A DNA stretch of 64,000 bases from Mixta gaviniae. Lineage in GTDB: Bacteria > Pseudomonadota > Gammaproteobacteria > Enterobacterales > Enterobacteriaceae. Position numbers and translations under genes: made by a program. Location of the stretch: contig NZ_CP026377.1 of NCBI RefSeq assembly GCF_002953195.1, forward strand, positions 4,092,001 to 4,156,000. The letters are read 5' to 3'. Below are positions 15,864 to 24,345 of this stretch, piece by piece. Numbering within the stretch: position 1 is the stretch's first letter; the number at the start of each line of letters is the position of its first letter. The notes under the pieces are model-generated. The model worked only from the letters and a program-made list of their open reading frames with translations. It did no database searches and had not been told where the DNA came from.

Positions 15864-17546
15864 TGTTATCCTCCCCGTACGTCAGACCGCGTTGCAGCTC
15901 CCGAAGACGGCGCATAACGCGCATCAGGCGCAGCAGTTTCAGAGCATCTTCATCTGTCAGTGCAGGTGCTTCCCCCTCACCCGGGCCGCCGGTGAAAAGC
16001 TCCGGCAGACCACACACTCCTGCCGCAGGATGCAGCGCAGGCGCTTCGCCGGTCAGGCCCAGCAGAAATGCGGCGGCTTCAGAACACACCTCACCTGCCC
16101 CGACGTAACCGGCAGACATGTCATTGTCGCGTTGCGGAAGAATTTCATCTTCGCAGCCAAGGACCTCACCCAGCTCCCAGGCCAGACGAAAAGCGGTATT
16201 CTGCAGGTGTTCGATATCGTCCTGATGGGCCGGCACATGCCAGATGCTGTCATTAGTCACTGGCGCGTCATCCTGCAGGACAACTTCAGGTTCTGGTGTT
16301 AAAAGAGAAAGCAGGCCATCCTCCCCATTGTCCTCTTCTCCACCATTCTCTTCTCCGTACCCATCGGAGAGGGTAACCAGCCCGCTAACATCCCCGCTCT
16401 CACCTGAAATGACCGGCGCGGCACCGTACATATCTGGCTGAACCTCATGCCGGGGGGGCTGTTTATCCAGTTTTTCAGGTGGGGTATTATCCGGGGCGGG
16501 CGTTACCGGCTCTCCTGAGATTTCACGACGTGGACTGGAGAAAGGCTGCGCGACCTCAACAGACTTCTGCGCCGGTGTGGCCTGACCTGCAGAGTCAGCG
16601 GTGACGAGGCTGTTTACGGGAGGGATGGACACCGGTTCTGGATCGCCGAAGTGATGTCTGCGGTTACGTTCTTTAGGATCCAGTTCCATCATCCAGCGGT
16701 CATAATCCAGCTCCGGATGGGGCAGCGCATGCAGTAAATCACCAATTAATTCATCGCGAAACATCTCAAGAGACCACAGTTCCGGTGAGTTGAAACGGCC
16801 ACAACACTGGCCAAAAACGTCGCTGAAGGATTTGTCGCCTGTGTCTGAAATCAGGCAAAACTCATCCCACACGCGTTCAGCATCATGCCGGAGCGCCAGC
16901 AGCGCCGTTATCTGAGGCCTGCCGAGCCCGGACTCAAGCAGGTCTGGGATCCACGGAAAAAGATATTTCAGTGCATCTTCCATACGGCTGATAGTTGAAT
17001 TATGTACCGGCAGACCTTCACGGGTCAGAAGCTCTGACAACTGTCGTAAAGAGACTGGCTTTCCTAACTGCTCTTCATATATAGAGCGGGCTTTGTGGAT
17101 CCCCTGCGCTTTTTCAATAAAACTCAGTTCCCGCGCACTTCATTCTCTGCCAGATGGCCGATAACACACTGCAGCCGTCCCGGCCACGGCTTGAACAACA
17201 CATGGACACGGAAAAAACGGTCTTCTCCGGTCTCCTGCCACAGTTCTGACAGGATCTGATAACGTGTATTACCACCGTCGCTGAAGATGTACATATCGGG
17301 CTCACCATCCGGGTCACGGGTGACTTTGGGTACGGTGTCCAGCCCGCGCGAACGGATGGAAGCCTTGATATCGTCATAACGCGGATTGCGTGATGTTCGC
17401 GGATTATCAGGATTCGGGCTTAACTGGTCGAGCGTCAGGACCATGGGCATTTCAGCCGCCGGCATGACGCTGATATTGCCGGCCGCCTGCGACTGGCGTC
17501 CGGGCTGCAGCATGGCAGCCCCCACATTAGAACTTTTACGGCTCAT
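15853..17546 (-). pseudogene. parB: ICE ParB-family protein (TIGR03764 type), single-base frameshift
   Basis: The N-terminal part (ATG 17546) is a ParB/Srx-type domain: LTLDQLSPNPDNPRTSRNPR, then SRGLDTVPKV, FSDGGNTRYQIL and CVIGHLAENEVRG. It then hits a stop at 17124. The downstream frame continues LSFIEKAQGIHKARSIYEEQ, LGKPVSLRQLSELLTREG and HNSTISRMEDALKYLFPW, followed by a long acidic C-terminus to 15853. Adding one C to the CCC at 17130-17132 joins them as RGELSF, matching full-length homologues of about 560 residues. ParB works with ParA to keep the excised ICE in the cell. The break may be a true mutation or a homopolymer error. Confidence 0.85.
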
Positions 17547-18913
17547 GCCTGTTTCCTCCCGCTGCGGTAACCGAAGTCATAGCTGCCTTCCTGAAACTCC
17601 GAAAAGAGGGTATAACGCCCGTCAAATTTGACTTTCACCGTGCCGGTTGGCCCCTGCCGCTGCTTGCCGACAATGATCTCAGCCACCCCGGCATCAGGAG
17701 TGCCGGGGTTATAAACCTCATCCCGGTAAATAAACATGATGAGGTCTGCATCCTGCTCAAGCGCACCAGAGTCACGCAGGTCACCATTATTAGGGCGTTT
17801 ATCGGCCCGCTGCTCCACCAGGCGGTTGAGCTGGGAAAGCGCCAGTACCGGACAGCCCAGCTCTTTACCGAGCGCCTTAAGCGAGCGGGAAATTTCCGCT
17901 ATTTCCTGCGTGCGGTTTTCCTGCTCGGGGGAGCGGACAAGCTGCAGATAGTCCAGCATGATGAGAGAGGGTCTGCCGAATTTGCGGACATAGCGACGGG
18001 CGCGGGCGCGCAGTGTAGCCGGGGTCTGGTAGCTGGTATCATCAATGATCAGACGGTTTTTCCATTCAATAATGCGACCGGTAGCCGCTGACACGCGAGC
18101 CCAGTCTTCATCATCCATGTTGCCGCTGCGAAGCCGGGACAGTTCCACCCGGCCTTCCATCGCCAGCAGGCGCATCATCAGCTGCTCTGAGGGCATTTCA
18201 AGACTGAACACAAAGACGTGATCGTCAGGTTTTGCGCCCACGGCCGCGGTGCAGGCGGCCATGGCCAGCGACGTTTTTCCCATGGAAGGACGGGCGGCCA
18301 GCAGGGCCAGATCGCCGGGCTGGAGACCACAGGTCATCGCGTCCAGTTCACTGAAACCGGTCGGTGTGCCGGTGAGGCCGTCACTGGCGGACATACTTTC
18401 CAGATGCGTCAGCAGTTTATCCAGCGCCTCGTTAACGCCGGTCTCACTGTTGAGCTGCATGGCTCCCTGTTCGGCAATGTTAAACAGCTTACCTTCGGCC
18501 GACTCAAGGATGCCGGCCGAGCTGGCTTTCGGGGCCTGCACATCGGAAAGAAGACTGTTACCCACTGTCATCAGCTGCCGCAGGCGGCTTTTCTCCGCCA
18601 CCACGCCGGCGTAAGCAAGGATATTGGCTGCAGACGGCGTGTTTTTACTCATTTCAGCCAGATAAGCAAAGCCGCCACACTGTTCAAGGTCGCCTTTGTT
18701 CTCCAGCCGTTCCGTAATAGTGATGAGATCGAGCGGTAGCCCTTCTCCGGCCAGCTCGGCCATGACGCGGAAGACCATACGGTGCGGCCGGGAAAACAAA
18801 TCTTCCGGGGAGATTTGCAGTATCACCTCATCCCACCGGTCGTTATCAAGCATCAGTCCGCCCAGTACGGCCTGCTCAGCCTCATAAGAGCAGGGCATCA
18901 TCATCTCAGACAT
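17543..18913 (-). CDS. dnaB: ICE-encoded replicative DNA helicase, DnaB family
   Basis: This 456-residue protein has the full DnaB architecture. The N-terminal domain begins PCSYEAEQAVLGGLMLDNDR, and a RecA-type ATPase domain follows with Walker A ARPSMGKTS at residues 207-215, Walker B LIMLDYLQLV and the DnaB motif LSQLNRLVEQRADKRP plus DSGALEQDADL. All key motifs are present. Overlaps with parA (8 bp) and parB (4 bp, ATGA) show one operon. An ICE-borne helicase suggests replication of the excised circle, together with the STY4528-type protein. Host DnaB cannot be excluded as a partner. Confidence 0.95.
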   Translation of the reverse strand: MSEMMMPCSYEAEQAVLGGLMLDNDRWDEVILQISPEDLFSRPHRMVFRVMAELAGEGLPLDLITITERLENKGDLEQCGGFAYLAEMSKNTPSAANILAYAGVVAEKSRLRQLMTVGNSLLSDVQAPKASSAGILESAEGKLFNIAEQGAMQLNSETGVNEALDKLLTHLESMSASDGLTGTPTGFSELDAMTCGLQPGDLALLAARPSMGKTSLAMAACTAAVGAKPDDHVFVFSLEMPSEQLMMRLLAMEGRVELSRLRSGNMDDEDWARVSAATGRIIEWKNRLIIDDTSYQTPATLRARARRYVRKFGRPSLIMLDYLQLVRSPEQENRTQEIAEISRSLKALGKELGCPVLALSQLNRLVEQRADKRPNNGDLRDSGALEQDADLIMFIYRDEVYNPGTPDAGVAEIIVGKQRQGPTGTVKVKFDGRYTLFSEFQEGSYDFGYRSGRKQA

Positions 18914-19781
18914 GACGCACCTCCCGGGTCAGAACGTCACTGAAATGGCTCTGCCACTCAGGGAACAGTTCACACGCGAGGTCGTGCATGGTGACGGCTG
19001 CGGCCGGACCTTTGCGGCGTGTTTTGTATTCCAGACGATGCACGGGCTGCTGCTTGACGTGCCCCAGTTTGAAAATATCCAGCGCCTCGATACGGGTATT
19101 GAGTAAACGATAAACGTCACGGTTGCCCAGCGCAGAGGCGTCGTAATGTTTTTCGTTAATGATGGCGGCAAGACCGTCCATTGCTTCACGGTCAAGCAGA
19201 GTGTTTTCGATACAGTTGACGAGAATGGAAATATCAGGAAGGCGGATACCGTAATTTTCATAGGTTTTCAGGCGGGTAAGCATGTGAAGGGAGCCGCGGA
19301 TAAATTCACGGACATCCGGAAGGATGGGTTTAACAACGCCCATCACATTACCGGTAGAGGACAGGAGGGAAAGCTCAGTCATAACGCCTGTTGCGCCTTT
19401 AGAATCCACAATAATGGCGTCATAACGGTTAAAGAAAGGATGCTGAAGTATGTTACGCAGGCGAAGACGGCCATCTGCAGCGTGGAGCATCGCGGTCGGC
19501 AACAGTTCGTCCGGGTCGTTTGAGTAGATGACATCGAGATTTTTTATGGCGGTCTGCGAAATGCATTGCGTATGGTCACTGACCATCTGCATCAACAATT
19601 CATAGAGACCGAATGGGGATTCATGCTCCAGCGCGAAGATACTGCTGGCTGTGGGCTGGGAATAGTCTGCATCCACAAGAAGGGTATTCAGGCCAGCATC
19701 GGCAAGAAAACCGGCAAGGTAAGCAGCAAACGTGGATTTGCCTTCTCCACCTTTGGGAGAGATAACGGGAAGTATTGTCAT
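18906..19781 (-). CDS. parA: ParA-type partition ATPase of the ICE (Soj-like)
   Basis: This is a 291-residue deviant-Walker ATPase. The Walker A motif is SPKGGEGKST at about residues 8-17, followed by NTLLVDADYSQPTAS. The switch region is DAIIVDSKGATGV. In related islands this protein (Soj) is needed to maintain the excised element. ATG 19781 was chosen because the conserved protein starts just before ILPVISPKGG; in-frame starts at 19790 and TTG 19799 are possible. The gene is the last one before the tRNA-Phe junction. A perfect 8-bp inverted repeat at 19788-19810 covers the start region and may be an autoregulatory operator. Confidence 0.93.
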   Translation of the reverse strand: MTILPVISPKGGEGKSTFAAYLAGFLADAGLNTLLVDADYSQPTASSIFALEHESPFGLYELLMQMVSDHTQCISQTAIKNLDVIYSNDPDELLPTAMLHAADGRLRLRNILQHPFFNRYDAIIVDSKGATGVMTELSLLSSTGNVMGVVKPILPDVREFIRGSLHMLTRLKTYENYGIRLPDISILVNCIENTLLDREAMDGLAAIINEKHYDASALGNRDVYRLLNTRIEALDIFKLGHVKQQPVHRLEYKTRRKGPAAAVTMHDLACELFPEWQSHFSDVLTREVRHV

Positions 19782-19787
19782 TTTGCA

Positions 19788-19810
19788 CATCCAAAACAAT
19801 GGTTTGGATG
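19788..19810. promoter_or_regulatory. Inverted repeat at the parA start
   Basis: CATCCAAA and TTTGGATG are perfect 8-bp arms around a 7-bp centre. The site lies at the 5' end of parA, 64 bp from the tRNA-Phe fragment. It could be a ParA or ParB operator or a binding site for recombination factors. Confidence 0.6.
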
Positions 19811-19873
19811 TATGCGTTAGCGATTATTCACATCTCTGTAACACAAAGGCAAAAAATTTAACTTTCCGGCAAT

Positions 19874-19922
19874 GGGATTGAAAATCCCCGTGTCCTTGGT
19901 TCGATTCCGAGTCCGGGCACCA
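19874..19922 (+). other. Attachment site: 3' 49 bp of tRNA-Phe (GAA)
   Basis: The sequence from GGGATTGAAAATCCCC to GTCCGGGCACCA equals the anticodon arm, variable loop, T arm, acceptor 3' strand and CCA of enterobacterial tRNA-Phe. The 5' half is absent, so this is not a working gene but the displaced 3' end left by ICE integration. The host terminator follows directly. The complete tRNA-Phe is expected at the other ICE end. Confidence 0.95.
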
Positions 19923-20133
19923 CTTATTCAGAGAACCCAGCCTTATGGCTGGGTTTTTGCTTTTCCGGGGCCGGACTCGCCATCGAACTGCGTTCGATGA
20001 TTCGCCGCCAGCGGCTCACCCCTCCGGGGCCAGCGCGTCAGGCGCGCTGTTCAACGCCTGCGGCGTGAGTCCGAGTCCGGGCATCACTTATTCAGAGAAC
20101 CCAGCCTTATGGCTGGGTTTTTGCTTTTCCGGG
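19907..20133 (+). repeat. Duplicated tRNA 3' end plus terminator around a hairpin-rich segment
   Basis: A 63-bp unit (19907-19969), made of the last tRNA bases and the terminator, recurs at 20071-20133 with a single mismatch (19920 C, 20084 T). Between them lie 101 bp with several hairpins: CATCGAAC-TGC-GTTCGATG (19981-19999), GCGCG-TCAGG-CGCGC and ACGCC-TGC-GGCGT. The edges GGACTC-GCC and GGCGTGAGTCC are near inverted repeats. The second copy ends in GGGCATCA instead of GGGCACCA. Confidence 0.85.
19935..19957 (+). terminator. Terminator of the interrupted tRNA-Phe gene
   Basis: ACCCAGCC-TTAT-GGCTGGGT is an 8-bp perfect stem followed by TTT, located just after the tRNA-Phe 3' end. An identical copy occurs at 20099-20121. 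Confidence 0.9.
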
Positions 20134-20179
20134 ATCAGTGCGCCGGAAATATCCCCTTTGTCATCGCCCCCCGCCCTCC

Positions 20180-20241
20180 TTTACGCACTTTTTATACTGC
20201 GCGACGTTTTTTTTACGCCACTTTTATATGCCGAACGTTTT
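20180..20241. repeat. Two imperfect copies of a 30-bp direct repeat upstream of the GNAT gene
   Basis: TTTACGCACTTTTTATACTG at 20180 and TTTACGCCACTTTTATATGC at 20212 each continue into a GACGTTTT or AACGTTTT end. The pair lies 48-109 bp before the acetyltransferase start and may bind a regulator or contain its promoter. Confidence 0.5.
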
Positions 20242-20288
20242 AATCAACAGCTCCGGCGCAGATGCGCTCATACCCAAGGAAGCAGTTG

Positions 20289-20840
20289 ATGAAAAGCCTT
20301 AATCCGGCCGCTTCAAGGCCGACCGGCGGTTACTCCGCAGTGGCTGAGCTTGCTGAACAGCAGCGTCTTCGCCTGCTGTCGCCACGGAAATGGATCAGAG
20401 AGTCGATGGAGATCAGCACTGACCCGGCGCTGCTCAACCTTCCGCTGATCGCCCAGTGGCTGGCCGATAAATTTCCCGATATCCGCAACCTGCGGTTAGC
20501 CCTGAGCGGCAGTCTCTGTTTCGGCCTCTACCGCAACGGCCGACAAATCGGCTTTGCGCGCATCGTCACCGATATGGTGGATACCTGGGTGATCCGCGAT
20601 CTGTTTATTTCACCAGAATATCGCTTTATCGGGCTGGGCTCCTGGCTGCTGAATTGCTCGGTTGCTCATCCGGCAGCGCGCGGCTGCCGCCGGATCCTCT
20701 GCCTTAGCGAATCCGCGCCGGCGTTTCTTGAACGAAACGGCTTCAGCAGCCATCCGGCGCTGCCGGGCATTTATGTGGCGGAGGTCGCTTTTTCCGGCCT
20801 CCTGATATCGGCGCTGACAGAAAGCGCGCGCAGACACTAA
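20289..20840 (+). CDS. GNAT-family N-acetyltransferase
   Basis: The 183-residue protein carries a GNAT fold in its C-terminal two thirds: LYRNGRQIGFARIVTDMVDT, then VIRDLFISPEYRFIGLGSWL, where the acetyl-CoA loop would be RFIGLGS, and FLERNGF near the end. It would transfer an acetyl group from acetyl-CoA to an unknown amine. The first 30 residues are extra compared with typical small GNATs. AAGGA lies 8 bases before ATG 20289. It is the first chromosomal gene after the ICE. The substrate cannot be told from the sequence. Confidence 0.85.
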   Translation: MKSLNPAASRPTGGYSAVAELAEQQRLRLLSPRKWIRESMEISTDPALLNLPLIAQWLADKFPDIRNLRLALSGSLCFGLYRNGRQIGFARIVTDMVDTWVIRDLFISPEYRFIGLGSWLLNCSVAHPAARGCRRILCLSESAPAFLERNGFSSHPALPGIYVAEVAFSGLLISALTESARRH

Positions 20841-20952
20841 CCGGCAAGGGCACGCGGCGATGAGCGGCATTCTTCACTTTCTTTTCGGGTCAACCGTAAA
20901 CGGGCTCTGGCCGCAGCGCAGCGCCAGCCGGCAGCTTCAGAAGGAAAACTCC

Positions 20953-22373
20953 ATGTCAGGTTTAATCCTGGTGTCACATAATCAGCAGCAGCGCTCTACC
21001 CTTACCGCCCTCTACGAGAGCATCCTTTCCCGTCGCGGGGGCTCTGGATCAGCTGGAGTGGCGAAACGCAGGTGCTGGCGCCTGACGTCTCAAGGCCGCT
21101 GTCGTTTCTTCATCAAAGCCCCTATGACACCCTGACCTTCCCGCTTACGCCCGCCGAAGTGGAGGCGGGCTATCACGGTTACGTTCACCAGGGGCTGTGG
21201 CCCGTTTTTCATCAGCGTCCGGACCTGGCGCGCTTTTCCGCCGACGGCCGTCGCGAATATCAGAAGATGAACGAAGCCTACGCGCGCGCTGTCAGCGAGT
21301 ACGCGATGCCGGACGATGTGATCTGGATACAGGATTATCATCTGCTGGGCTGCGCCAGATATCTACGCGACGCCGGGCTGACTAATCAGATCGGGTTCTT
21401 CCTGCATCAGCCCTTTCCGTCCGGCCGGATGTTCGAAGCGGCACCCGACTGGCAGTGGCTGACGGAATCGCTGCTTTGCTGCGACCTGATAGGTTTTCAG
21501 ACGGTGCAGGACATGAATAACTTTATCGTCTGGCTGGAGAGTGAATTCCGTACTGAACGGCTGGGCGCCGGTACGCTGCGCGTGCGGGGGCGGATTATCA
21601 GAACCGGTGTCTTTCCTGTCGGGATCGATCTTGATGATGCGCGCTGCCTGCGCGACAGCAACAGCTGCGGCTTTATGGAGATGCAGTGCCGCGAGCGGCT
21701 ACCGGAGAATATTATCCTCAGCGGTGGTCACCTGGACGACAGCGCAGGTCTCCCTTACCGCATCAGCGCCGTTGAGGTTCTGCTTCGCCGCCACCCTGCT
21801 TATCAGAAAAACATGACTCTGCTGCAGCTGGCGTCGCCCTCTGCCGGATATGCCCATCGCGCGCCGGCAATCGGCCAGGGCCTGCAAACCCTGTGCGGCG
21901 AGTTCAACGGCCTGCACGGCACCATGGACTGGTATCCGGTAAGCTATCTGACGCACACCTACAGCCGCGAAGAGCAGGCGGGAATTTACCGCGCCGCGCG
22001 CGTGGCGCTGGTGACGCCGCTGATGTCCGGCATGAGCCTGATGGCCAAGCTTTATGTGGCGCTGCAGGATCCGGACAACCCGGGCGTGCTTATTCTGTCA
22101 CAGTTCGCCGGTGCGGCGGAGCAGATGGATGGGGCGATTATCGTCAACCCTTATGACGCCGATGCGATAGCCGATGCCATCCATACCGCACTGTCGCTGT
22201 CAGCGAGGGAGCGGCGTAGCCTGCATGCCCGGCTGATAAAGGGGCTGCATCTGAATAACTGCCACCGCTGGGCCGGGCAGTTTTTATCCGCGCTCGATCC
22301 GGCGCCTGTGGCAATGGATCCGCCACCCCCGGCGATCCGCTGGTGGCCGCTGGGCCACCGAACGCGCTATTAG
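20953..22373 (+). pseudogene. OtsA-like GT20 family gene, frameshifted and lacking catalytic residues
   Basis: The sequence aligns along the length of trehalose-6-phosphate synthase. The start MSGLILVSH, in one frame, breaks at the GGGGG run 21037-21041; adding one G gives RRGGLWISWSGE, as in OtsA. The rest contains VIWIQDYHLLGCARYL, GFFLHQPFPSG, LIGFQTVQDM, VFPVGIDL and GVLILSQFAGAAEQ. However, OtsA VERLDYSKGLP reads GHLDDSAGLP, and RDGMNLVAKEY reads MSGMSLMAKLY. Thus the Arg and Lys that hold the sugar-nucleotide phosphates, and the Asp and Glu that bind the donor, are replaced; the N-terminal Arg of SNR is also missing. It is therefore a pseudoenzyme or a decaying gene. An AAGGAAAA ribosome site precedes ATG 20953; an in-frame ATG at 20860 is an alternative. 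Confidence 0.85.
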
Positions 22374-22442
22374 CCGAGCGCATTTCCCGCGGGGCGCGCT
22401 GCGGATGCTACTGACATCACGCTCAGTTAACCGGTAACGTAG

Positions 22443-22477
22443 CGCCCCGGCGGCCGTTTGGCCGTGGCCGGGCTTTT
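22443..22477 (+). terminator. Terminator after the OtsA-like gene
   Basis: GCCCCGGC and GTGGCCGGGC pair around an inner GGCC-GTTT-GGCC hairpin and are followed by TTTT. It ends the transcript of the GT20-like gene. Confidence 0.7.
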
Positions 22478-22510
22478 CAGGCTCACGCATTTTAAAACAA
22501 GGCGTTAAAG

Positions 22511-22746
22511 TTGAAACATGAACTCTGGCTGCAGTCGGACGGCTGCCAGACTTTCTGTCTTGCGGGTTCACGCGGGGAAGCCGCCAGAAAATGGTTGCCG
22601 CCGGGCGCTGAATTGATAGGGGAAGTCGAAGCCCCAGGCCACTTTGAAGCGATGACCCGCTATTATGCCTGGCATGGGATGAGTATCAGACGCCATTTGC
22701 CGCACAGGACCAGATAACATACCGCGACCTGGGCTGGGAAGAGTAA
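22511..22746 (+). pseudogene. Small conserved hypothetical protein, single-base frameshift
   Basis: Starting at TTG 22511 (after AAGGCG), the frame reads KHELWLQSDGCQTFCLAGS, then ELIGEVEAPGHFEAMTRYYA. At about 22674 the frame changes: the expected continuation WDEYQTPFAAQDQITYRDLG to the stop at 22746 is in another frame. One extra base between CA and TGGGAT restores a protein of about 78 residues. Similar short enterobacterial proteins of unknown function have this layout, as far as I recall. It is either a recent mutation or a consensus error. Confidence 0.65.
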
Positions 22747-22943
22747 CGCTTTCCCCCTGAAACAGCGCCATCAACAGCAAAATGGCCGCCCGTTTTTACT
22801 TAACGGCCGCTCCAGCCGCCTCGCCCGTTTCATTTGGTTACGTTAACCTTGCGTCACTTTTTTTATTGCCGTCATAATTCTCTGATAACACGCCGATAAC
22901 GACGCCGCGCATCACCACCGGTTTGCAGGGAGACCTCATAAAA

Positions 22944-24140
22944 ATGTTGCGATCGCTACAGGCGCTCTGCCTGATGAGCTTCTTTTTGGCCGATGTGCGC
23001 GATGGGCTGGGGCCTTTTCTTGGCATCTTTCTGACAGAGCATCACTGGCGGCCGGATGATATCGGCCTGGTGATGACCGCCGGCGGCGTTGCCGCGCTGC
23101 TGGCGACGGTGCCGGCCGGCATTGTCATCGATGCCACCCGCAAAAAACGTTTGTTGCTGCTGCTGAGCTGCGCGCTGGTCACCCTGGCGACGCTGCTGCT
23201 CTGGTACAGCACCGGCTACCCCATCGCCCTGGTGTCGCAAATCGTTTCCGGGCTGGCCGCCGCCCTTATCGGCCCGCTGGTGGCCGGCATTACGCTGGGG
23301 CTTACCGGCCGACGCGGCTTTAACCGCCAGATGGGCCGCAACGAAGCGTTCAATCACGCCGGCAACACGCTGGCGGCGGTGCTGGCCGGCTGCGCGATGT
23401 GGCTGTGGGGCATCGGCGCGGTATTTATTCTGATGACCAGCATGGCTTTTTTCACCGCGCTGAGCGTGCTGGCGATCCGCGAGCAGGATATCGATCATGA
23501 TGCAGCACGCGGCATTGAAAAAAGCGAAAATGCGCGCGCGCTGCCGCGGCTGTCGGTGCTGATGCGCGATCCGGTACTGGCCACTACCGGTTTCACGCTG
23601 CTGCTGTTTCATCTTGGCAATGCCGCGCTGCTGCCGATGCTGAGCATGCGCGTGGCGTCTACGGATGGCGGCGCCTGGAGCCCCGGGCTGTACGCGGCGG
23701 CGACGGTGGTGATTTCGCAGTGCGTGATGATCCCGGTGGCCCTCTTCACCGCCGCGCAGGCGGAGCGATATGGCTATCGACGGCTTATCCTGATTGCGCT
23801 GATGGTGTTGCCGATCCGCGCCGCGCTGGCAGCCAGCTTTACCGGGCCTTTATCAGTGATCCCGGTACAGGTGCTGGACGGCGTCGCCGCCGGCATTTTG
23901 GGCGTCGCGGTACCGGGCTACATCGTCAACGCGCTGCGCGGATCGGGGCATATCAATGCCGGGCAGAGCGTCATCATGTTAATGCAGGGCGCGGGCGCGG
24001 CCTTCAGCCCGGCGCTGGCCGGTGCCATCGTCGCCCACGCCTCATGGCGCGTGGCGTTCGCGGCGCTGGGGCTGGTGGCGCTGGCGGCGCTGATTCTGTG
24101 GTGGCGGGCTGGCAGCAGGGCACTATCGCCAGCCGCCTGA
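22944..24140 (+). CDS. MFS transporter of unknown substrate
   Basis: This 398-residue major facilitator has about 12 hydrophobic segments. The loop between helices 2 and 3 reads GIVIDATRKKRLLL, the usual charged MFS motif A region. The N-terminus contains FFLADVRDGLGPFLGIFL. ATG 22944 is preferred, with AGGGAG about 11 bases upstream; TTG 22923 would add seven residues. The gene stands alone, with a strong hairpin after its stop. The substrate is not predictable from sequence; homologues are annotated as putative exporters. Confidence 0.88.
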   Translation: MLRSLQALCLMSFFLADVRDGLGPFLGIFLTEHHWRPDDIGLVMTAGGVAALLATVPAGIVIDATRKKRLLLLLSCALVTLATLLLWYSTGYPIALVSQIVSGLAAALIGPLVAGITLGLTGRRGFNRQMGRNEAFNHAGNTLAAVLAGCAMWLWGIGAVFILMTSMAFFTALSVLAIREQDIDHDAARGIEKSENARALPRLSVLMRDPVLATTGFTLLLFHLGNAALLPMLSMRVASTDGGAWSPGLYAAATVVISQCVMIPVALFTAAQAERYGYRRLILIALMVLPIRAALAASFTGPLSVIPVQVLDGVAAGILGVAVPGYIVNALRGSGHINAGQSVIMLMQGAGAAFSPALAGAIVAHASWRVAFAALGLVALAALILWWRAGSRALSPAA

Positions 24141-24143
24141 ATG

Positions 24144-24186
24144 CGCCTTTATTTGCCAATGGATGCTCCTCCGGCAAATAAAGGCG
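24144..24186. terminator. Perfect 14-bp inverted repeat after the MFS gene
   Basis: CGCCTTTATTTGCC and GGCAAATAAAGGCG are perfect arms around a 15-nt loop, starting 4 bp after the stop codon. There is no U tract, so it may stabilise the mRNA 3' end or act as a weak terminator. Confidence 0.6.
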
Positions 24187-24345
24187 GCCTGCGTTTGTCA
24201 GAGTCTGAGAGGTAAGTTAACCGCTCTGCGTGCGCCCTTCCCGCCGACACCCGCCGCTATTTCAGATCCACGTCATAAAATAACAATTTCCTCTGGCCGA
24301 AAACGAAATTCCCGTTGCGCGCCGACCTGCCCTGCACAAAGATAG

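Larger units (their letters stand above)
1..19922. mobile_element. Right end of an SPI-7/PFGI-1-type integrative conjugative element in tRNA-Phe
   Basis: All genes from the left edge to 19.8 kb lie on the minus strand and match the backbone of this ICE class: ParA, DnaB, ParB, STY4528 and STY4534 replication proteins, TopB, SSB, PilL, TIGR03759, TIGR03765, TraD and DUF4400. The element ends at a 49-bp tRNA-Phe 3' fragment (19874-19922), after which chromosomal genes begin. In related islands the integrase sits at the end opposite parA, next to the intact tRNA, so it should lie left of the window. No cargo genes are seen apart from a membrane-anchored nuclease. The family assignment is from recognised protein motifs and gene order. 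The left boundary is not visible. Confidence 0.93.

Noticed and set aside
19874..19922. Functional tRNA-Phe gene
   Set aside because: Only the 3' 49 bases are present; the acceptor 5' strand and D arm are missing.
1..19922. Prophage
   Set aside because: No capsid, tail, terminase or lysis genes; the transfer and partition genes identify an ICE.
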